NCBI GenBank assembly: GCA_016716475.1
Contig: JADJWG010000002.1
Coordinates: 186,001-250,000, forward strand
Reading direction: 5' to 3'
Source: Phycisphaerales bacterium
GTDB lineage: Bacteria > Planctomycetota > Phycisphaerae > UBA1845 > Fen-1342
DNA: 64,000 bases
The position numbers were made by a program, and so were the translations under genes. The notes below the pieces were generated by a model. That model had not been told where the DNA came from and searched no databases. It was given only the letters and a program-made list of their open reading frames with translations. Shown piece after piece: positions 28,206 to 36,122 of this stretch; position 1 is the stretch's first letter; the number at the start of each line of letters is the position of its first letter.

Positions 28206-29285
28206 ATGCGACGGACTGCTTGGGGGTTGATGCTCGCGGTCGGGTGGCCGTTCCTCTCGCTGGCGATGGCGGACGTGGTCACCCTGACGGACGGCAGCCG
28301 TTTGGTGGGACAGGTGCAGCGGATGTCGGACGGGCGCATGGTGCTCGTCACGCAGTTCGCGGGGACGATCGACCTGGATGCCACGCAGATCGTTACGATC
28401 CAGACCGACGAGTTGGTCAATGTCGGGATGGACACAGGGGATCGGCTGCGCGGGGTCATCGAGTGGCACGAGCAGCTTTCGCGAGCCGTGCTCAAGACGG
28501 AACTCGGTGACATTCCGGTTGCGGTCGAGCGCATCAAGGACATCTGGGGGCCGGATGACAAGAGCCCGGAAGTGCTCGCGATGGAGGAGCAGATCAAGCT
28601 CATCCAGGAGCAGGCCGAAGCAGCCCGTGCCAAGTGGGCCGCAACGTTCGAAGTGGGCCTGCTCTACAAGGACGGTAACAGCGAAATCTTCAATGCGCGC
28701 GGCCGGATGGAGTTGCGGCGGAAGTCGGACCGTGACCTGCTGCGGATCTACGCTTTCGCGGAGTATTCTGAGGAGAACAAGCGGCGCAGCTCACACGAGA
28801 TTCGGGCCGGGGCCTACTACGAGTACCTCTTTACGGAGCGGGCTTTCGTCTATGGTCGCATGGAGGTCGAGTACGATGAGTTCGAGCGCCTCGACCTGCG
28901 CTTCTCGACCGGGATCGGTGGTGGTTACTACTGGATCAAGGAAGACGCTCACGAGTTGAAGACGCTGGCCGGCTTGGGCTACCTGCATGAGACCTACAAC
29001 ACGGGTCTGACCCGCGATACGGCGGAGGCCGAGCTTGGGCTGGACTACCGGCTCGATGTGGCGCCGTGGGCGCGGTTTGTGCAGGAGTTGCGGTACTACC
29101 CCACGTTTGAGAGCTTCAGCGACTACCGCATCCTGTCCGACTCGTCCTTACGAGTGCCCCTGGGCGGCAGTAACATGTGGAGCATCCGGCTCGGTGCCCG
29201 CTACGAATACAAGTCGCAACCTGCGGCCGGTGTCGAGCGGCTTGACCAGACCTATTACCTGAATCTCGTGCTCGACATCGAGTAG
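28206..29285 (+). CDS. DUF481-like outer-membrane protein
   Basis: 359 residues. GGAGGAG lies six bases before ATG 28206, which is preferred to the ATG at 28191 that forms part of that site. A signal peptide ends at SLAMA. Residues 25-115 form a small beta domain (VTLTDGSRLVGQVQRM). A short coiled segment (EEQIKLIQEQAEAARAKW) follows, then about 210 residues alternating aromatic/charged strands (AYYEYLFTERAFVYGRMEVEYDEF), typical of DUF481 salt-induced beta-barrel proteins. The C-terminus is LNLVLDIE. It is probably an outer-membrane barrel. It ends at a strong hairpin terminator. Confidence 0.8.
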   Translation: MRRTAWGLMLAVGWPFLSLAMADVVTLTDGSRLVGQVQRMSDGRMVLVTQFAGTIDLDATQIVTIQTDELVNVGMDTGDRLRGVIEWHEQLSRAVLKTELGDIPVAVERIKDIWGPDDKSPEVLAMEEQIKLIQEQAEAARAKWAATFEVGLLYKDGNSEIFNARGRMELRRKSDRDLLRIYAFAEYSEENKRRSSHEIRAGAYYEYLFTERAFVYGRMEVEYDEFERLDLRFSTGIGGGYYWIKEDAHELKTLAGLGYLHETYNTGLTRDTAEAELGLDYRLDVAPWARFVQELRYYPTFESFSDYRILSDSSLRVPLGGSNMWSIRLGARYEYKSQPAAGVERLDQTYYLNLVLDIE

Positions 29286-29334
29286 ACGAGGTGCGGCGCG
29301 GCACTTCCGGCACTGCTCACAGTGCATCCATACA

Positions 29335-29370
29335 GCGGCCGAACCGGCGTGTGGGTACCGGTTCGGCCGC
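29335..29370. terminator. Bidirectional terminator hairpin between convergent genes
   Basis: A perfect 13-bp stem (29335-29347 with 29358-29370) around a 10-base loop. It is placed between the DUF481-like gene and the coiled-coil gene, which converge. No long T-run follows on either strand. Confidence 0.75.
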
Positions 29371-29439
29371 ATTGTGCTCCGTCACATGGTATGGTCGCGG
29401 GGCCATCCGTGACCCCGACCGACCGCAGTCGGATGCGGT

Positions 29440-30615
29440 TCAGGATTCCTCGGACTCCGAGAGTTCCGCGGCCGCGTCGGTGCCGGCCGTGACCAGCGCG
29501 CTGTGTGCCGCCGTGGGGGCGCCGCCATCGATCTCGGCGGTCGTCAGGCCGCGCAGGGTGGAGCCGATGCGCGGCCACGTATCGAGGGTACGGCGGCGTG
29601 CCCGCGACTTGGTCTCGGTGAGGGCGGTACGCACTTCGGTGAACGCCTTCTTCACGCTGGCGAGGGCGCTCTCGGCTGTGCGGGCCTGGTTGCGGAGCGA
29701 GGTGACCTCGCACTCGTAGAATTGGCGCTGTTCCACCAGGCGCATGTTCTCGCGCTCGAGGTGGGCGATCTGGACCTGGAGGGTCTTTTTCTCGTCGCGC
29801 AGCGCTTCGATCTTGTCGTCCAGGGCGCCCTGCACTTGGGTGAGTTCGCGGATGCGATCGTCCGCGGCGCGGGCGGCGAGCTGCAGTTTGTTGCGCTCTT
29901 CGGTCATCTCGCTGATCGCGATGTGCAGATCCTGAAGCTGCGACTGGAGAGCGATGCGTTCCTCGATGGTCTCGCGCTGCATGCGCTCCAGCTCTTCGAC
30001 GCGGGCGGAGAGCGTCTTCTGCTCAGTGCGGAGCCCATCGCGTTCCTTCCGGACGGCGAAGAGCTCGTCGGCTTGCTTGTTGGCGGCCTTCAGCTCGGTC
30101 CGCAGACGGGTATTGTCCTTCTGGGAGAGGTTGAGCTGCTCAGCGGCGCGTTGCGCACGGGCGTTGACGTCACTGAGTTCCTCCTCGAGCGAGGTCACTT
30201 CGTTGCGTAACTGGTCAAGCGCATCCACGCGTGTCTGAAGCGTGACGACCTGCCACTCGAGCTCCTGAACGCGCTGGTTGGCGGTTTGGAGCTTCTCATT
30301 GGTGGTGGTCATCTCGCGTTCGAGGGTCTCGCGGATTTCCTGGTGCCGGTCGAGCTGGTCCTCCAACTCGTTGATCACCGCGAGCACGTCGTTACGCTCG
30401 TCGATGAAGGTTTCCTGGAGTCCACGTGGAGCCGTGCCACGATCGCCCTTGCCCCCGGCGTTTTGCTCGATGCGTTGCCGGGCCTCGGCGGTGCCAGGGG
30501 AGTCAGCGGTCGCGATGGCGCCGCCGGTCTCGAGGATGTCCTGGGCCGTGGCGTCGGGGGTGTGTCCCTCGGAGGGGCTGCCATTGCGTCGTCCGCGAGC
30601 GTTCGTCTTTTCCAT
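29440..30615 (-). CDS. Long coiled-coil protein
   Basis: 391 residues. The start is ATG 30615 (GAGAGG immediately upstream); the in-frame extension beyond it runs through the tRNA gene and is spurious. Residues 1-70 are polar and disordered. About 75-325 is a near-continuous coiled coil with heptads (ELEDQLDRHQEIRETLE, RVEELERMQRETIEERIAL). The final 65 residues are again low complexity with an acidic end (ELSESEES). No transmembrane segment. It could be structural or scaffold-like; no enzymatic domain is seen. Confidence 0.78.
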   Translation of the reverse strand: MEKTNARGRRNGSPSEGHTPDATAQDILETGGAIATADSPGTAEARQRIEQNAGGKGDRGTAPRGLQETFIDERNDVLAVINELEDQLDRHQEIRETLEREMTTTNEKLQTANQRVQELEWQVVTLQTRVDALDQLRNEVTSLEEELSDVNARAQRAAEQLNLSQKDNTRLRTELKAANKQADELFAVRKERDGLRTEQKTLSARVEELERMQRETIEERIALQSQLQDLHIAISEMTEERNKLQLAARAADDRIRELTQVQGALDDKIEALRDEKKTLQVQIAHLERENMRLVEQRQFYECEVTSLRNQARTAESALASVKKAFTEVRTALTETKSRARRRTLDTWPRIGSTLRGLTTAEIDGGAPTAAHSALVTAGTDAAAELSESEES

Positions 30616-30975
30616 GCCTCTCGCTTCCTTACGTAAGTGTAAGGGCCGGTGCCCCCACAGGGGCGGAACGGGCCCGCGCCCGACCCACACGTCACGGCGG
30701 GGCTCAACGTCGCCAATCTTTATCGGTGGGCTGGACGCGCAGTCTTGACCCGCGGGGGGGCGCGGGTGCGCAAGAAATGCGAGAACCGTGGGTTGCCCAC
30801 GCGCTCGGATCCGCTTTCCGTCGGGCTCACCCGGCCGGTGCGGCGGTCCGGCGCGCGCAGTGCACGGCCGGCGGAAGGGTGCGCCGCAGCGCTGGTCTGC
30901 GGCTGTGAAGCTTGCTATACTTTTCGCGCTCGTGCTGGGGCCCCGACACAGGCAACGGGGCACGGCGGGCATGCC
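30616..30975. other. Intergenic stretch between coiled-coil gene and tRNA-Met
   Basis: 360 bases. It contains the self-complementary CTTACGTAAG near 30629-30638, just upstream of the coiled-coil gene, and the tRNA promoter at its right end. No other gene is supported. Confidence 0.45.
30913..30921 (+). promoter_or_regulatory. Extended -10 promoter for tRNA-Met
   Basis: TGC-TATACT at 30913-30921 is an extended -10 (TGn upstream of the hexamer); TATACT is at 30916-30921. It lies 54 bases before the mature tRNA 5' end. The -35 is poor, as expected for an extended -10 promoter. Confidence 0.5.
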
Positions 30976-31050
30976 GGTGGCGTAGCTCAGCTGGTTTAGA
31001 GCGGTGGATTCATAACCCGCAGGTCCCCGGTTCGAGTCCGGGCGCCACCA
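30976..31050 (+). tRNA. tRNA-Met(CAU)
   Basis: 75 bases. The acceptor arms GGTGGCG/CGCCACC pair fully, with discriminator A. D-arm GCTC/GAGC, T-arm CCCGG-TTCGAGT-CCGGG. The anticodon loop is TTCATAA, giving CAU. The anticodon stem has a G-U pair and an A x C opposition at 31/39. The acceptor stem does not show the initiator features, so it is elongator Met, or possibly a lysidine-modified Ile tRNA; these cannot be separated here. CCA is not encoded. Confidence 0.93.
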
Positions 31051-31136
31051 TTTCTCTCCTCTCCATTTTCTTTTCTTCCTTTCGGGGTGCGATCCTGCTT
31101 CGGGAGCGGTGTGAACGCACGGCTTCAAGGGCCGGG

Positions 31137-32369
31137 TCAACCATGGAGGTCGGGCATGTCAAGATCGGGGATGCTCGAGAAAGCGATCCGCAGCGGCGCG
31201 GCAGCGATGTCGGCCGAAGCCGGCCGGATTGCCCCGTAGCCGAACCGGGCGTTGATGCGATCGACGGCCTGATCGAGGCGCTCCTCCGCTTGCTCGGTGG
31301 GGAAGAGCGGTGCGGGCGCTGCGCGGACGGGAATCAGGCGCTGGAGCGTCGCCGCGATGACCAGGTAGCGCGCGTCCGGAGCGTGCGTCCATTGCTCAAC
31401 CATCGCCGCGAGCAGGACGCGCGTCGAACGGGTTGGCGGCAGGGTGGTCCGGCGCGACCATTGCCCGGCGGGCAGCAGGCGCGCGGCACAGACGAGCTCG
31501 CACGTGCAGTAGCCCTCACGCCGCAGACGCTGCGCCGCCTTGGTCAGGAGCCGCACGAGTACGCGGTAAACGGCGTCGCGGTGGCGCTTCTCCGGGGGGA
31601 GGACGTGCTGGTGCCCGAGTGTCCGACGAACGGTGGCCTTGTCGGGCAGATCAAACCCGCGGATCAGCAGCCACCAGCGTTTCCCGTCCACCGAACCGAA
31701 GACCTGGGCCATCTCCTGTTCGGTCAGCGCGTACATCTGCTCGGTTGTTGTGACACGGTGGCCTTCGAAGCGCGTGCGCATCCCACGGCTGATCCCCGGC
31801 CAATCCTCCAGGTTCAGATCGTACAAGCACTGCGGGAGCATCGACGCTTCGACGATGTGCAGACCATCGGGCTTGTGCTGGTCGGCCGCAACCTTCGAGA
31901 GCAGTCGGTTTGGCGCAATGCCGATCGAACAGGTCAATGCCGCACTGAACCGTTCCTTCAAACTGTGTTTGATGGACAGGCCAAGGGCGGCGGCGCGCGC
32001 CGGATCGCGCTCGTTCCCGAGCAGTCGGCACGCGAACTCGTCAATGGAGTATTTCATGTCGACCGGAATCACCGTTTCAACCGTGTTCAGGATCGCATGG
32101 TGCAGCCGCACGTATTCGGTGGGTCGCGCGTGGACCAAGCAAATGTCCGGGCACAACCGGCGTGCTTCGCGGACCAGGGTGCCGGTGCGGACACCGCTCG
32201 GGCGCGCGGCGTAGGAAACCGCAATACAGCAGGAGGACTCGGCCGGTCGTCCATCTGCCGTGAACACCGGGACGACCCCGACCGGCCGCCCGCGCAGCCG
32301 GGGCTGCAGATGCTGCTCCGCCGACGCGAAATAGGCGTCCATGTCGACCCAGAGCGTTGTCAGGGACAT
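31137..32369 (-). CDS. Y-family DNA polymerase (DinB/Pol IV-like)
   Basis: 410 residues. An error-prone translesion polymerase. The catalytic palm residues are in WVDMDAYFASAEQ (Asp, and the steric-gate aromatic) and YSIDEFAC (Asp-Glu), so it should be active, unlike ImuB. The fingers/little-finger parts (SIGIAPNRLLSKVAADQHKP, LEDWPGISRGM) follow. AAGGAG eight bases upstream selects ATG 32369; a GTG at 32378 overlaps that site. It ends close to tRNA-Met, pointing towards it. Its promoter overlaps an AT-rich direct-repeat element, suggesting regulation by a repressor, perhaps DNA-damage control, which is inference. Confidence 0.86.
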   Translation of the reverse strand: MSLTTLWVDMDAYFASAEQHLQPRLRGRPVGVVPVFTADGRPAESSCCIAVSYAARPSGVRTGTLVREARRLCPDICLVHARPTEYVRLHHAILNTVETVIPVDMKYSIDEFACRLLGNERDPARAAALGLSIKHSLKERFSAALTCSIGIAPNRLLSKVAADQHKPDGLHIVEASMLPQCLYDLNLEDWPGISRGMRTRFEGHRVTTTEQMYALTEQEMAQVFGSVDGKRWWLLIRGFDLPDKATVRRTLGHQHVLPPEKRHRDAVYRVLVRLLTKAAQRLRREGYCTCELVCAARLLPAGQWSRRTTLPPTRSTRVLLAAMVEQWTHAPDARYLVIAATLQRLIPVRAAPAPLFPTEQAEERLDQAVDRINARFGYGAIRPASADIAAAPLRIAFSSIPDLDMPDLHG

Positions 32370-32386
32370 GGGTTGCACTCCTTCAT

Positions 32387-32424
32387 ATACCCTAATATAA
32401 TACTAACATTGTTCCCGGGCAAGC
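32387..32424 (-). promoter_or_regulatory. Polymerase promoter overlapping a TTAG-N7-TTAG element
   Basis: On the minus strand TTGCCC, 17 bases, TATATT forms a sigma70-like promoter. The -10 lies inside a 21-base block (32387-32407) that contains the direct repeat TTAG-N7-TTAG. A 20-base near-copy occurs at 35762-35781. Such an overlap fits an operator for a repressor; the identity of the protein is unknown. Confidence 0.55.
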
Positions 32425-32668
32425 GTTGGCTGGGGCGGGGCGCCCGGTAGGGAAGTGGCGGTGAAAGTGCCGCGCCCGGATCAGCCCGGCCACGCATCGC
32501 TAACCGCGCGGCGCGCGCGGCAGGACGTCGCGGTGTGCTCCCGGGCGGTGGCCCCCGGCGATATCCATGGAGGGCGTGACCGGCGCGTCCGCGCCCGCCC
32601 CCGGTGGCGGACGTCGAGTTCCGAGGTGGCTCCGGCTTTTACATTGGCCACGGGGGGCGGCGCACCTT

Positions 32669-33565
32669 CTAACCCAGGCGCCGCTGCGCAATCAGCAACC
32701 CCAATCCGAGTGCAAGCAGCAGACCCGTACCGGGCTCTGGAATCACGCGCAGATTCGGCAATTCGGCGTTGGAGACGACCTGGTTCCACGCTCCCGTACC
32801 CTGGTAGCTCTGAACCACACCGAATCCGCTGACATTGCCATTATTGAAATGCAGGTGTGCGCCGGGTGCGAGCAAGCTGCCCGCCAAGCCGACGCTCTGG
32901 AGTGTCAATGATGTTGCATCGTGGAAGTTGAACAGGACGCGGGTGGCATCGATTCCGCCCGCCAGTGTGTGGCCGGCGTTGCGGAAGCTCACGGCGTCGC
33001 CGGAGACGTTTACGACCACGGTGGCGTTGGTGGGGGCACTGATGGTCAGGGAACTGGTCTGGCTGAGCTTGCTGCCATCGAGGTGAAACACGTTGAGGCC
33101 GGTGTCGCTGCCCGTCAGTCCGATGCCGCCCCAGGAGTGATAGGTTGTGGTGCCCGTGGCGGCGAGTTGGCGTAGTTGCGCGGAGTACTGGGTGTAGTCG
33201 TTCTGCAGCATGACGAAATCGAGCGGGGTACCGCGCTGCGTAGTACCGTTGGGCAAACCGAAGTTCGTGAACTGTGCACTGCCCCCGTAGCGCACGTTGC
33301 CGCGGGGCACCTGGCCTACCCGGAACTGCAAATCGCCGCCGACGATCAGATCATCCCGTTGTCCCGATGAGTTGGGCAGGGCTGCGCCGACGCTGTAGTT
33401 GGCGAAGAAGGCGTTTCCGCCCACCGCTACGCGGCCCCCGATGGAGCTCGCCGTGGCGTGCAGATCCTGGTACACGAACAGGTTGTAGCTGGTGTCGATG
33501 CCGGCGGCGGCGACTGCTGTGGCGCCGAGCAGAAGTCCGCAGAGCGGGCCAGTACGTGGGAGCAT
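32669..33565 (-). CDS. Choice-of-anchor A family protein with PEP-CTERM sorting signal
   Basis: 298 residues. GAGGTG precedes ATG 33565; a signal peptide ends around TAVAAAG. The body is a right-handed beta-rich choice-of-anchor-A domain: YNLFVYQDLHATASSIGGRVAVGGNAFF at the start (a 28-residue stretch not all quoted as a motif; the key parts are LFVYQDL and GGRVAVGGN), LAGSLLAPGAHLHFNNGNVSG near the end. The C-terminus has PEPGTG, a hydrophobic helix and RR, the PEP-CTERM signal for exosortase-dependent sorting. The protein is surface or matrix associated. Confidence 0.86.
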   Translation of the reverse strand: MLPRTGPLCGLLLGATAVAAAGIDTSYNLFVYQDLHATASSIGGRVAVGGNAFFANYSVGAALPNSSGQRDDLIVGGDLQFRVGQVPRGNVRYGGSAQFTNFGLPNGTTQRGTPLDFVMLQNDYTQYSAQLRQLAATGTTTYHSWGGIGLTGSDTGLNVFHLDGSKLSQTSSLTISAPTNATVVVNVSGDAVSFRNAGHTLAGGIDATRVLFNFHDATSLTLQSVGLAGSLLAPGAHLHFNNGNVSGFGVVQSYQGTGAWNQVVSNAELPNLRVIPEPGTGLLLALGLGLLIAQRRLG

Positions 33566-34048
33566 GTGGACACCTCGGTAAGGACTGCGGGCCGGGCGGA
33601 AGCAAGGCGCAACGCGCCCTGCTGAAGTGTGCGAACCGTTGCGTGCAGGTGCAAGAATCGTCTTACCCATGCGGAGGCGGGTAGTTGGCGGCGAGTCATT
33701 TCGGGACGTGCGTGTGCGGGGCCAGGAAATCGTGGTGAATTCACTTGCTCGGTCCGACAGGTCAGCCGCTATCCCGATCCCACCTGGCTGCTGTGGGGAG
33801 AGGTCAGAAGTGGGACCTTCATCATCCGATTCTCGACCCTCCCCAACCCCTCCCTGTGATGAAGGGGAGACTTGGTGTCCTCCAGCCCCCCCCATCGCTT
33901 GGGCCGCGGACAGCGTAGTCGTACGCCTATGATCCACTTGTGTTCGGGCTGCGGACCGTTGGGTGCGGTTCGCAAGCGCTTCATGCTGGACTCGTGGCTG
34001 CTTGTGCCGGAGAAGACGGCGCAGGAAACGCTGGAGAGAGGACATCCC
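33566..34048. other. Intergenic stretch with dispersed-repeat copy
   Basis: 483 bases between two divergent genes. It contains the second copy of the dispersed hairpin element (about 33794-33880). The remainder shows no gene with a ribosome site until ATG 34049. Confidence 0.45.
33794..33880. repeat. Dispersed intergenic repeat, copy B
   Basis: It shares GGGAGAGGTC, a 30-base spacer with the related CATCCGATTCTCGACCCTCCCC block, and a closing AAGGGGAGA with copy A near 27613-27703. The C-rich and G-rich ends pair to a hairpin (CCCCTCCCT against AGGGGAG). Confidence 0.55.
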
Positions 34049-34672
34049 ATGAACCAATCATTCACGTATCGCCGCCTCGACAAGACCGCTGCAGCCGTAT
34101 TGCTGGTGGACCACCAGTCCGGGCTCTGTAACATCGTTGGAGACTTCTCGCCGGATGACTTCAAGAACAACGTGCTGGCGCTGGGCGACCTGGCCAAGTA
34201 CTTCGAGTTGCCGACCATCCTGACGACCAGCTTCGAGAACGGACCCAACGGACCGCTCGTACCGGAGCTCAAGGAGCTGTTCCCGAAGGCGCCGTACATC
34301 GCGCGTCCGGGTCAGATCAACGCCTGGGACAACGAGGACTTTGTGAAGGCCGTCCAGGCGACCGGCAGGAAGCAGCTCATCCTCGCTGGTGTTGTCACGG
34401 AGGTCTGCGTGGCCTTCCCGGCTCTTTCAGCGCTGGCGGAGGGCTACGAGGTCTTCGTCGTCACGGATGCCTCCGGGACATTTAATCACACGACCCGCGA
34501 AGCTGCCTGGCTGCGCCTGCAGGCCGCCGGCGCGCAGCTCATGACCTGGTTCGGGGTGGCATGCGAACTGCATCGCGACTGGCGGAACGACATCGAGGGA
34601 CTGGGCCGGCTGTTCTCCAATCACCTCCCCGCCTATCGGAACCTCATCACGAGCTACAACGCGAAGAAGTGA
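34049..34672 (+). CDS. ycaC: YcaC-type cysteine hydrolase (isochorismatase fold)
   Basis: 207 residues of the isochorismatase-like hydrolase superfamily. Catalytic triad candidates: Asp21 in LLVDHQSG and Cys120 in VVTEVCVAF; the Lys is replaced by or sits near an Arg/Lys in the intervening part. The protein follows E. coli YcaC nearly residue for residue as I remember it (YFELPTILTTSFENGPNG, VACELHRDWRNDIEGL), unusual for this genome. ATG 34049, with GGAGAGAGGAC upstream. The pirin gene follows 21 bases later. The substrate of YcaC is unknown. Transfer from proteobacteria is likely. Confidence 0.92.
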   Translation: MNQSFTYRRLDKTAAAVLLVDHQSGLCNIVGDFSPDDFKNNVLALGDLAKYFELPTILTTSFENGPNGPLVPELKELFPKAPYIARPGQINAWDNEDFVKAVQATGRKQLILAGVVTEVCVAFPALSALAEGYEVFVVTDASGTFNHTTREAAWLRLQAAGAQLMTWFGVACELHRDWRNDIEGLGRLFSNHLPAYRNLITSYNAKK

Positions 34673-34693
34673 AGCCTTCATGCTGAGATCATC

Positions 34694-35557
34694 GTGAAAA
34701 CACTTACTGGCATACTTCGGCAGGCCGAACCCCATTGGGTCGGTGACGGGTTTCCCGTGCGTTCGCTTTTCTCGCACTTTGAGCACGGGGAGGCGATCAG
34801 CCCGTTCCTGCTGCTGGACTACGCCGCACCATTCGAGTTTCAGCCCACCGACAAGCCGCGGGGTGTCGAGCGTCACCCGCATCGCGGCTTCGAAACCGTG
34901 ACGATCGTCTACCAGGGTGTGCTGTCCCATCGCGATTCCGCCGTATACAGCGGCATCGTAGGTCCAGGTGACGTGCAATGGATGACGGCTGCCTCCGGCA
35001 TCCTCCACGAGGAGTTTCACGAGCAGGCGTTCGCCCGGCGCGGCGGGGTGCTTCAAATGGTGCAGCTCTGGGTGAATCTACCAGCGCAGGACAAGATGTC
35101 ACCGCCCGGCTACCAGACGCTGCGCGCGGCGGACATTCCCAGGGTGGCGCTCCCAGGCGGCGCGGGTACGGCTCGTATCATCGCAGGTGCGCTCGGTGAA
35201 ACCCGCGGACCGGCGCGGACGTTCACTCCCATGAATGTGTGGGATCTGCAATTCGCGAAGGGTGCGACCACGCTGCTGCCTGTGGTCGACGGGCACATGG
35301 CCGGACTGCTTGTTCTGGCCGGTAGCTTGCGGTTCGATGATGCGCAGCAGGCCGGCGATTGCGCCTTTGCACTCTTCGGGCGCAGCGGAGACGGTGTCGC
35401 AGTCTCAGCGCGCGAAGAGACGGCGGCTCTCCTGTTGAGCGGCCAGCCCATCAACGAGCCGATCGCGGCGCGCGGACCGTTCGTGATGAATTCGCCTGAG
35501 GAGCTTCAGCAAGCGCTTCGTGACTACCAAAGTGGCCGGATGGGGCGCCTCAGTTGA
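34694..35557 (+). CDS. Pirin family protein (YhhW-like)
   Basis: 287 residues, a bicupin. The metal-binding motif HPHRGFETVT (His61, His63) is followed by SGILHEEFHE, carrying the further His and Glu ligands of the N-terminal cupin. The C-terminal cupin begins at about residue 165 (PARTFTPMNVWDLQF). Relatives include YhhW, a quercetin 2,3-dioxygenase. GTG 34694 is the start; the ribosome site is weak (GAGATCATC). It follows ycaC closely and is likely one transcriptional unit of redox or xenobiotic function. Confidence 0.88.
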   Translation: MKTLTGILRQAEPHWVGDGFPVRSLFSHFEHGEAISPFLLLDYAAPFEFQPTDKPRGVERHPHRGFETVTIVYQGVLSHRDSAVYSGIVGPGDVQWMTAASGILHEEFHEQAFARRGGVLQMVQLWVNLPAQDKMSPPGYQTLRAADIPRVALPGGAGTARIIAGALGETRGPARTFTPMNVWDLQFAKGATTLLPVVDGHMAGLLVLAGSLRFDDAQQAGDCAFALFGRSGDGVAVSAREETAALLLSGQPINEPIAARGPFVMNSPEELQQALRDYQSGRMGRLS

Positions 35558-36122
35558 ATGTGTTTCCAGTCGCAGGGTGCGACTTCGAGCAGTTCCGGCG
35601 ACATTGGTGAGCATGGGAAGGTCGTGCGACTTGACCAGCGGACAGGATGGCGGTGTGGCGGGGACAGACCACATGCCGGGAATGACCCTCGCGTCAGAGC
35701 GATCCAGGACGTACGACGAAGAGTCGAGGATTTTGGGGATTCTATTTGCATTGCACTATAAGTTAGTATAATATTAGGTATGCCAGGTGGGCCCCCCAGC
35801 CCACTCTGCGGGAACGGAAACATGCACTCGCTCGTCGAAACTGTCGCAAGCCCCGTGTACCCGGTGTGCGGCCGCGTCTCCTTGGCCGGTGCGGCGCCCC
35901 GATGTGTGCGGGCCCCACCCCACGGCTGAGCCACCGGGCTCGTCGCCGCACTCGTGTTTCCACCAACACCGGAGTGGATGTGGAGTTACGTACTCTGCCC
36001 ACCCGACGGGTGTGTTCCCCGGCCCGGGCGCCGGTGTGGCTGGACGCGCTCGAGCGTCCGCCCACCGGCGAACTCGTTTATCTAAAGTGAAGCTGGTCGG
36101 TCGGGTGCCCGCACGACAGACC
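35558..36122. other. Gene-free 565-base stretch with an orphan promoter
   Basis: No credible protein gene: open frames here lack ribosome sites and have shadow-like composition. At 35762-35781 lies a near-copy of the polymerase operator, containing a perfect TATAAT (35767-35772). A small hairpin GTGGGC/GCCCAC (about 35787-35804) follows. It could mark an unannotated RNA or the remains of a lost gene. Confidence 0.5.
35762..35781 (+). promoter_or_regulatory. Orphan copy of the TTAG-N7-TTAG element with TATAAT
   Basis: It matches the block in the polymerase promoter at all but two positions (one substitution, one missing G). TATAAT sits in the centre; TTTGCA 16 bases upstream would serve as -35. 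It is oriented to the right with no clear gene downstream. Confidence 0.5.

Noticed and set aside
30616..31140. N-terminal extension of the coiled-coil gene
   Set aside because: It would read through the tRNA-Met gene in antisense; the ATG at 30615 has a good ribosome site.
31137..32369. ImuB (inactive polymerase) assignment
   Set aside because: All catalytic acidic residues (DMD, SIDE) are present, so an active Y-family polymerase is preferred.
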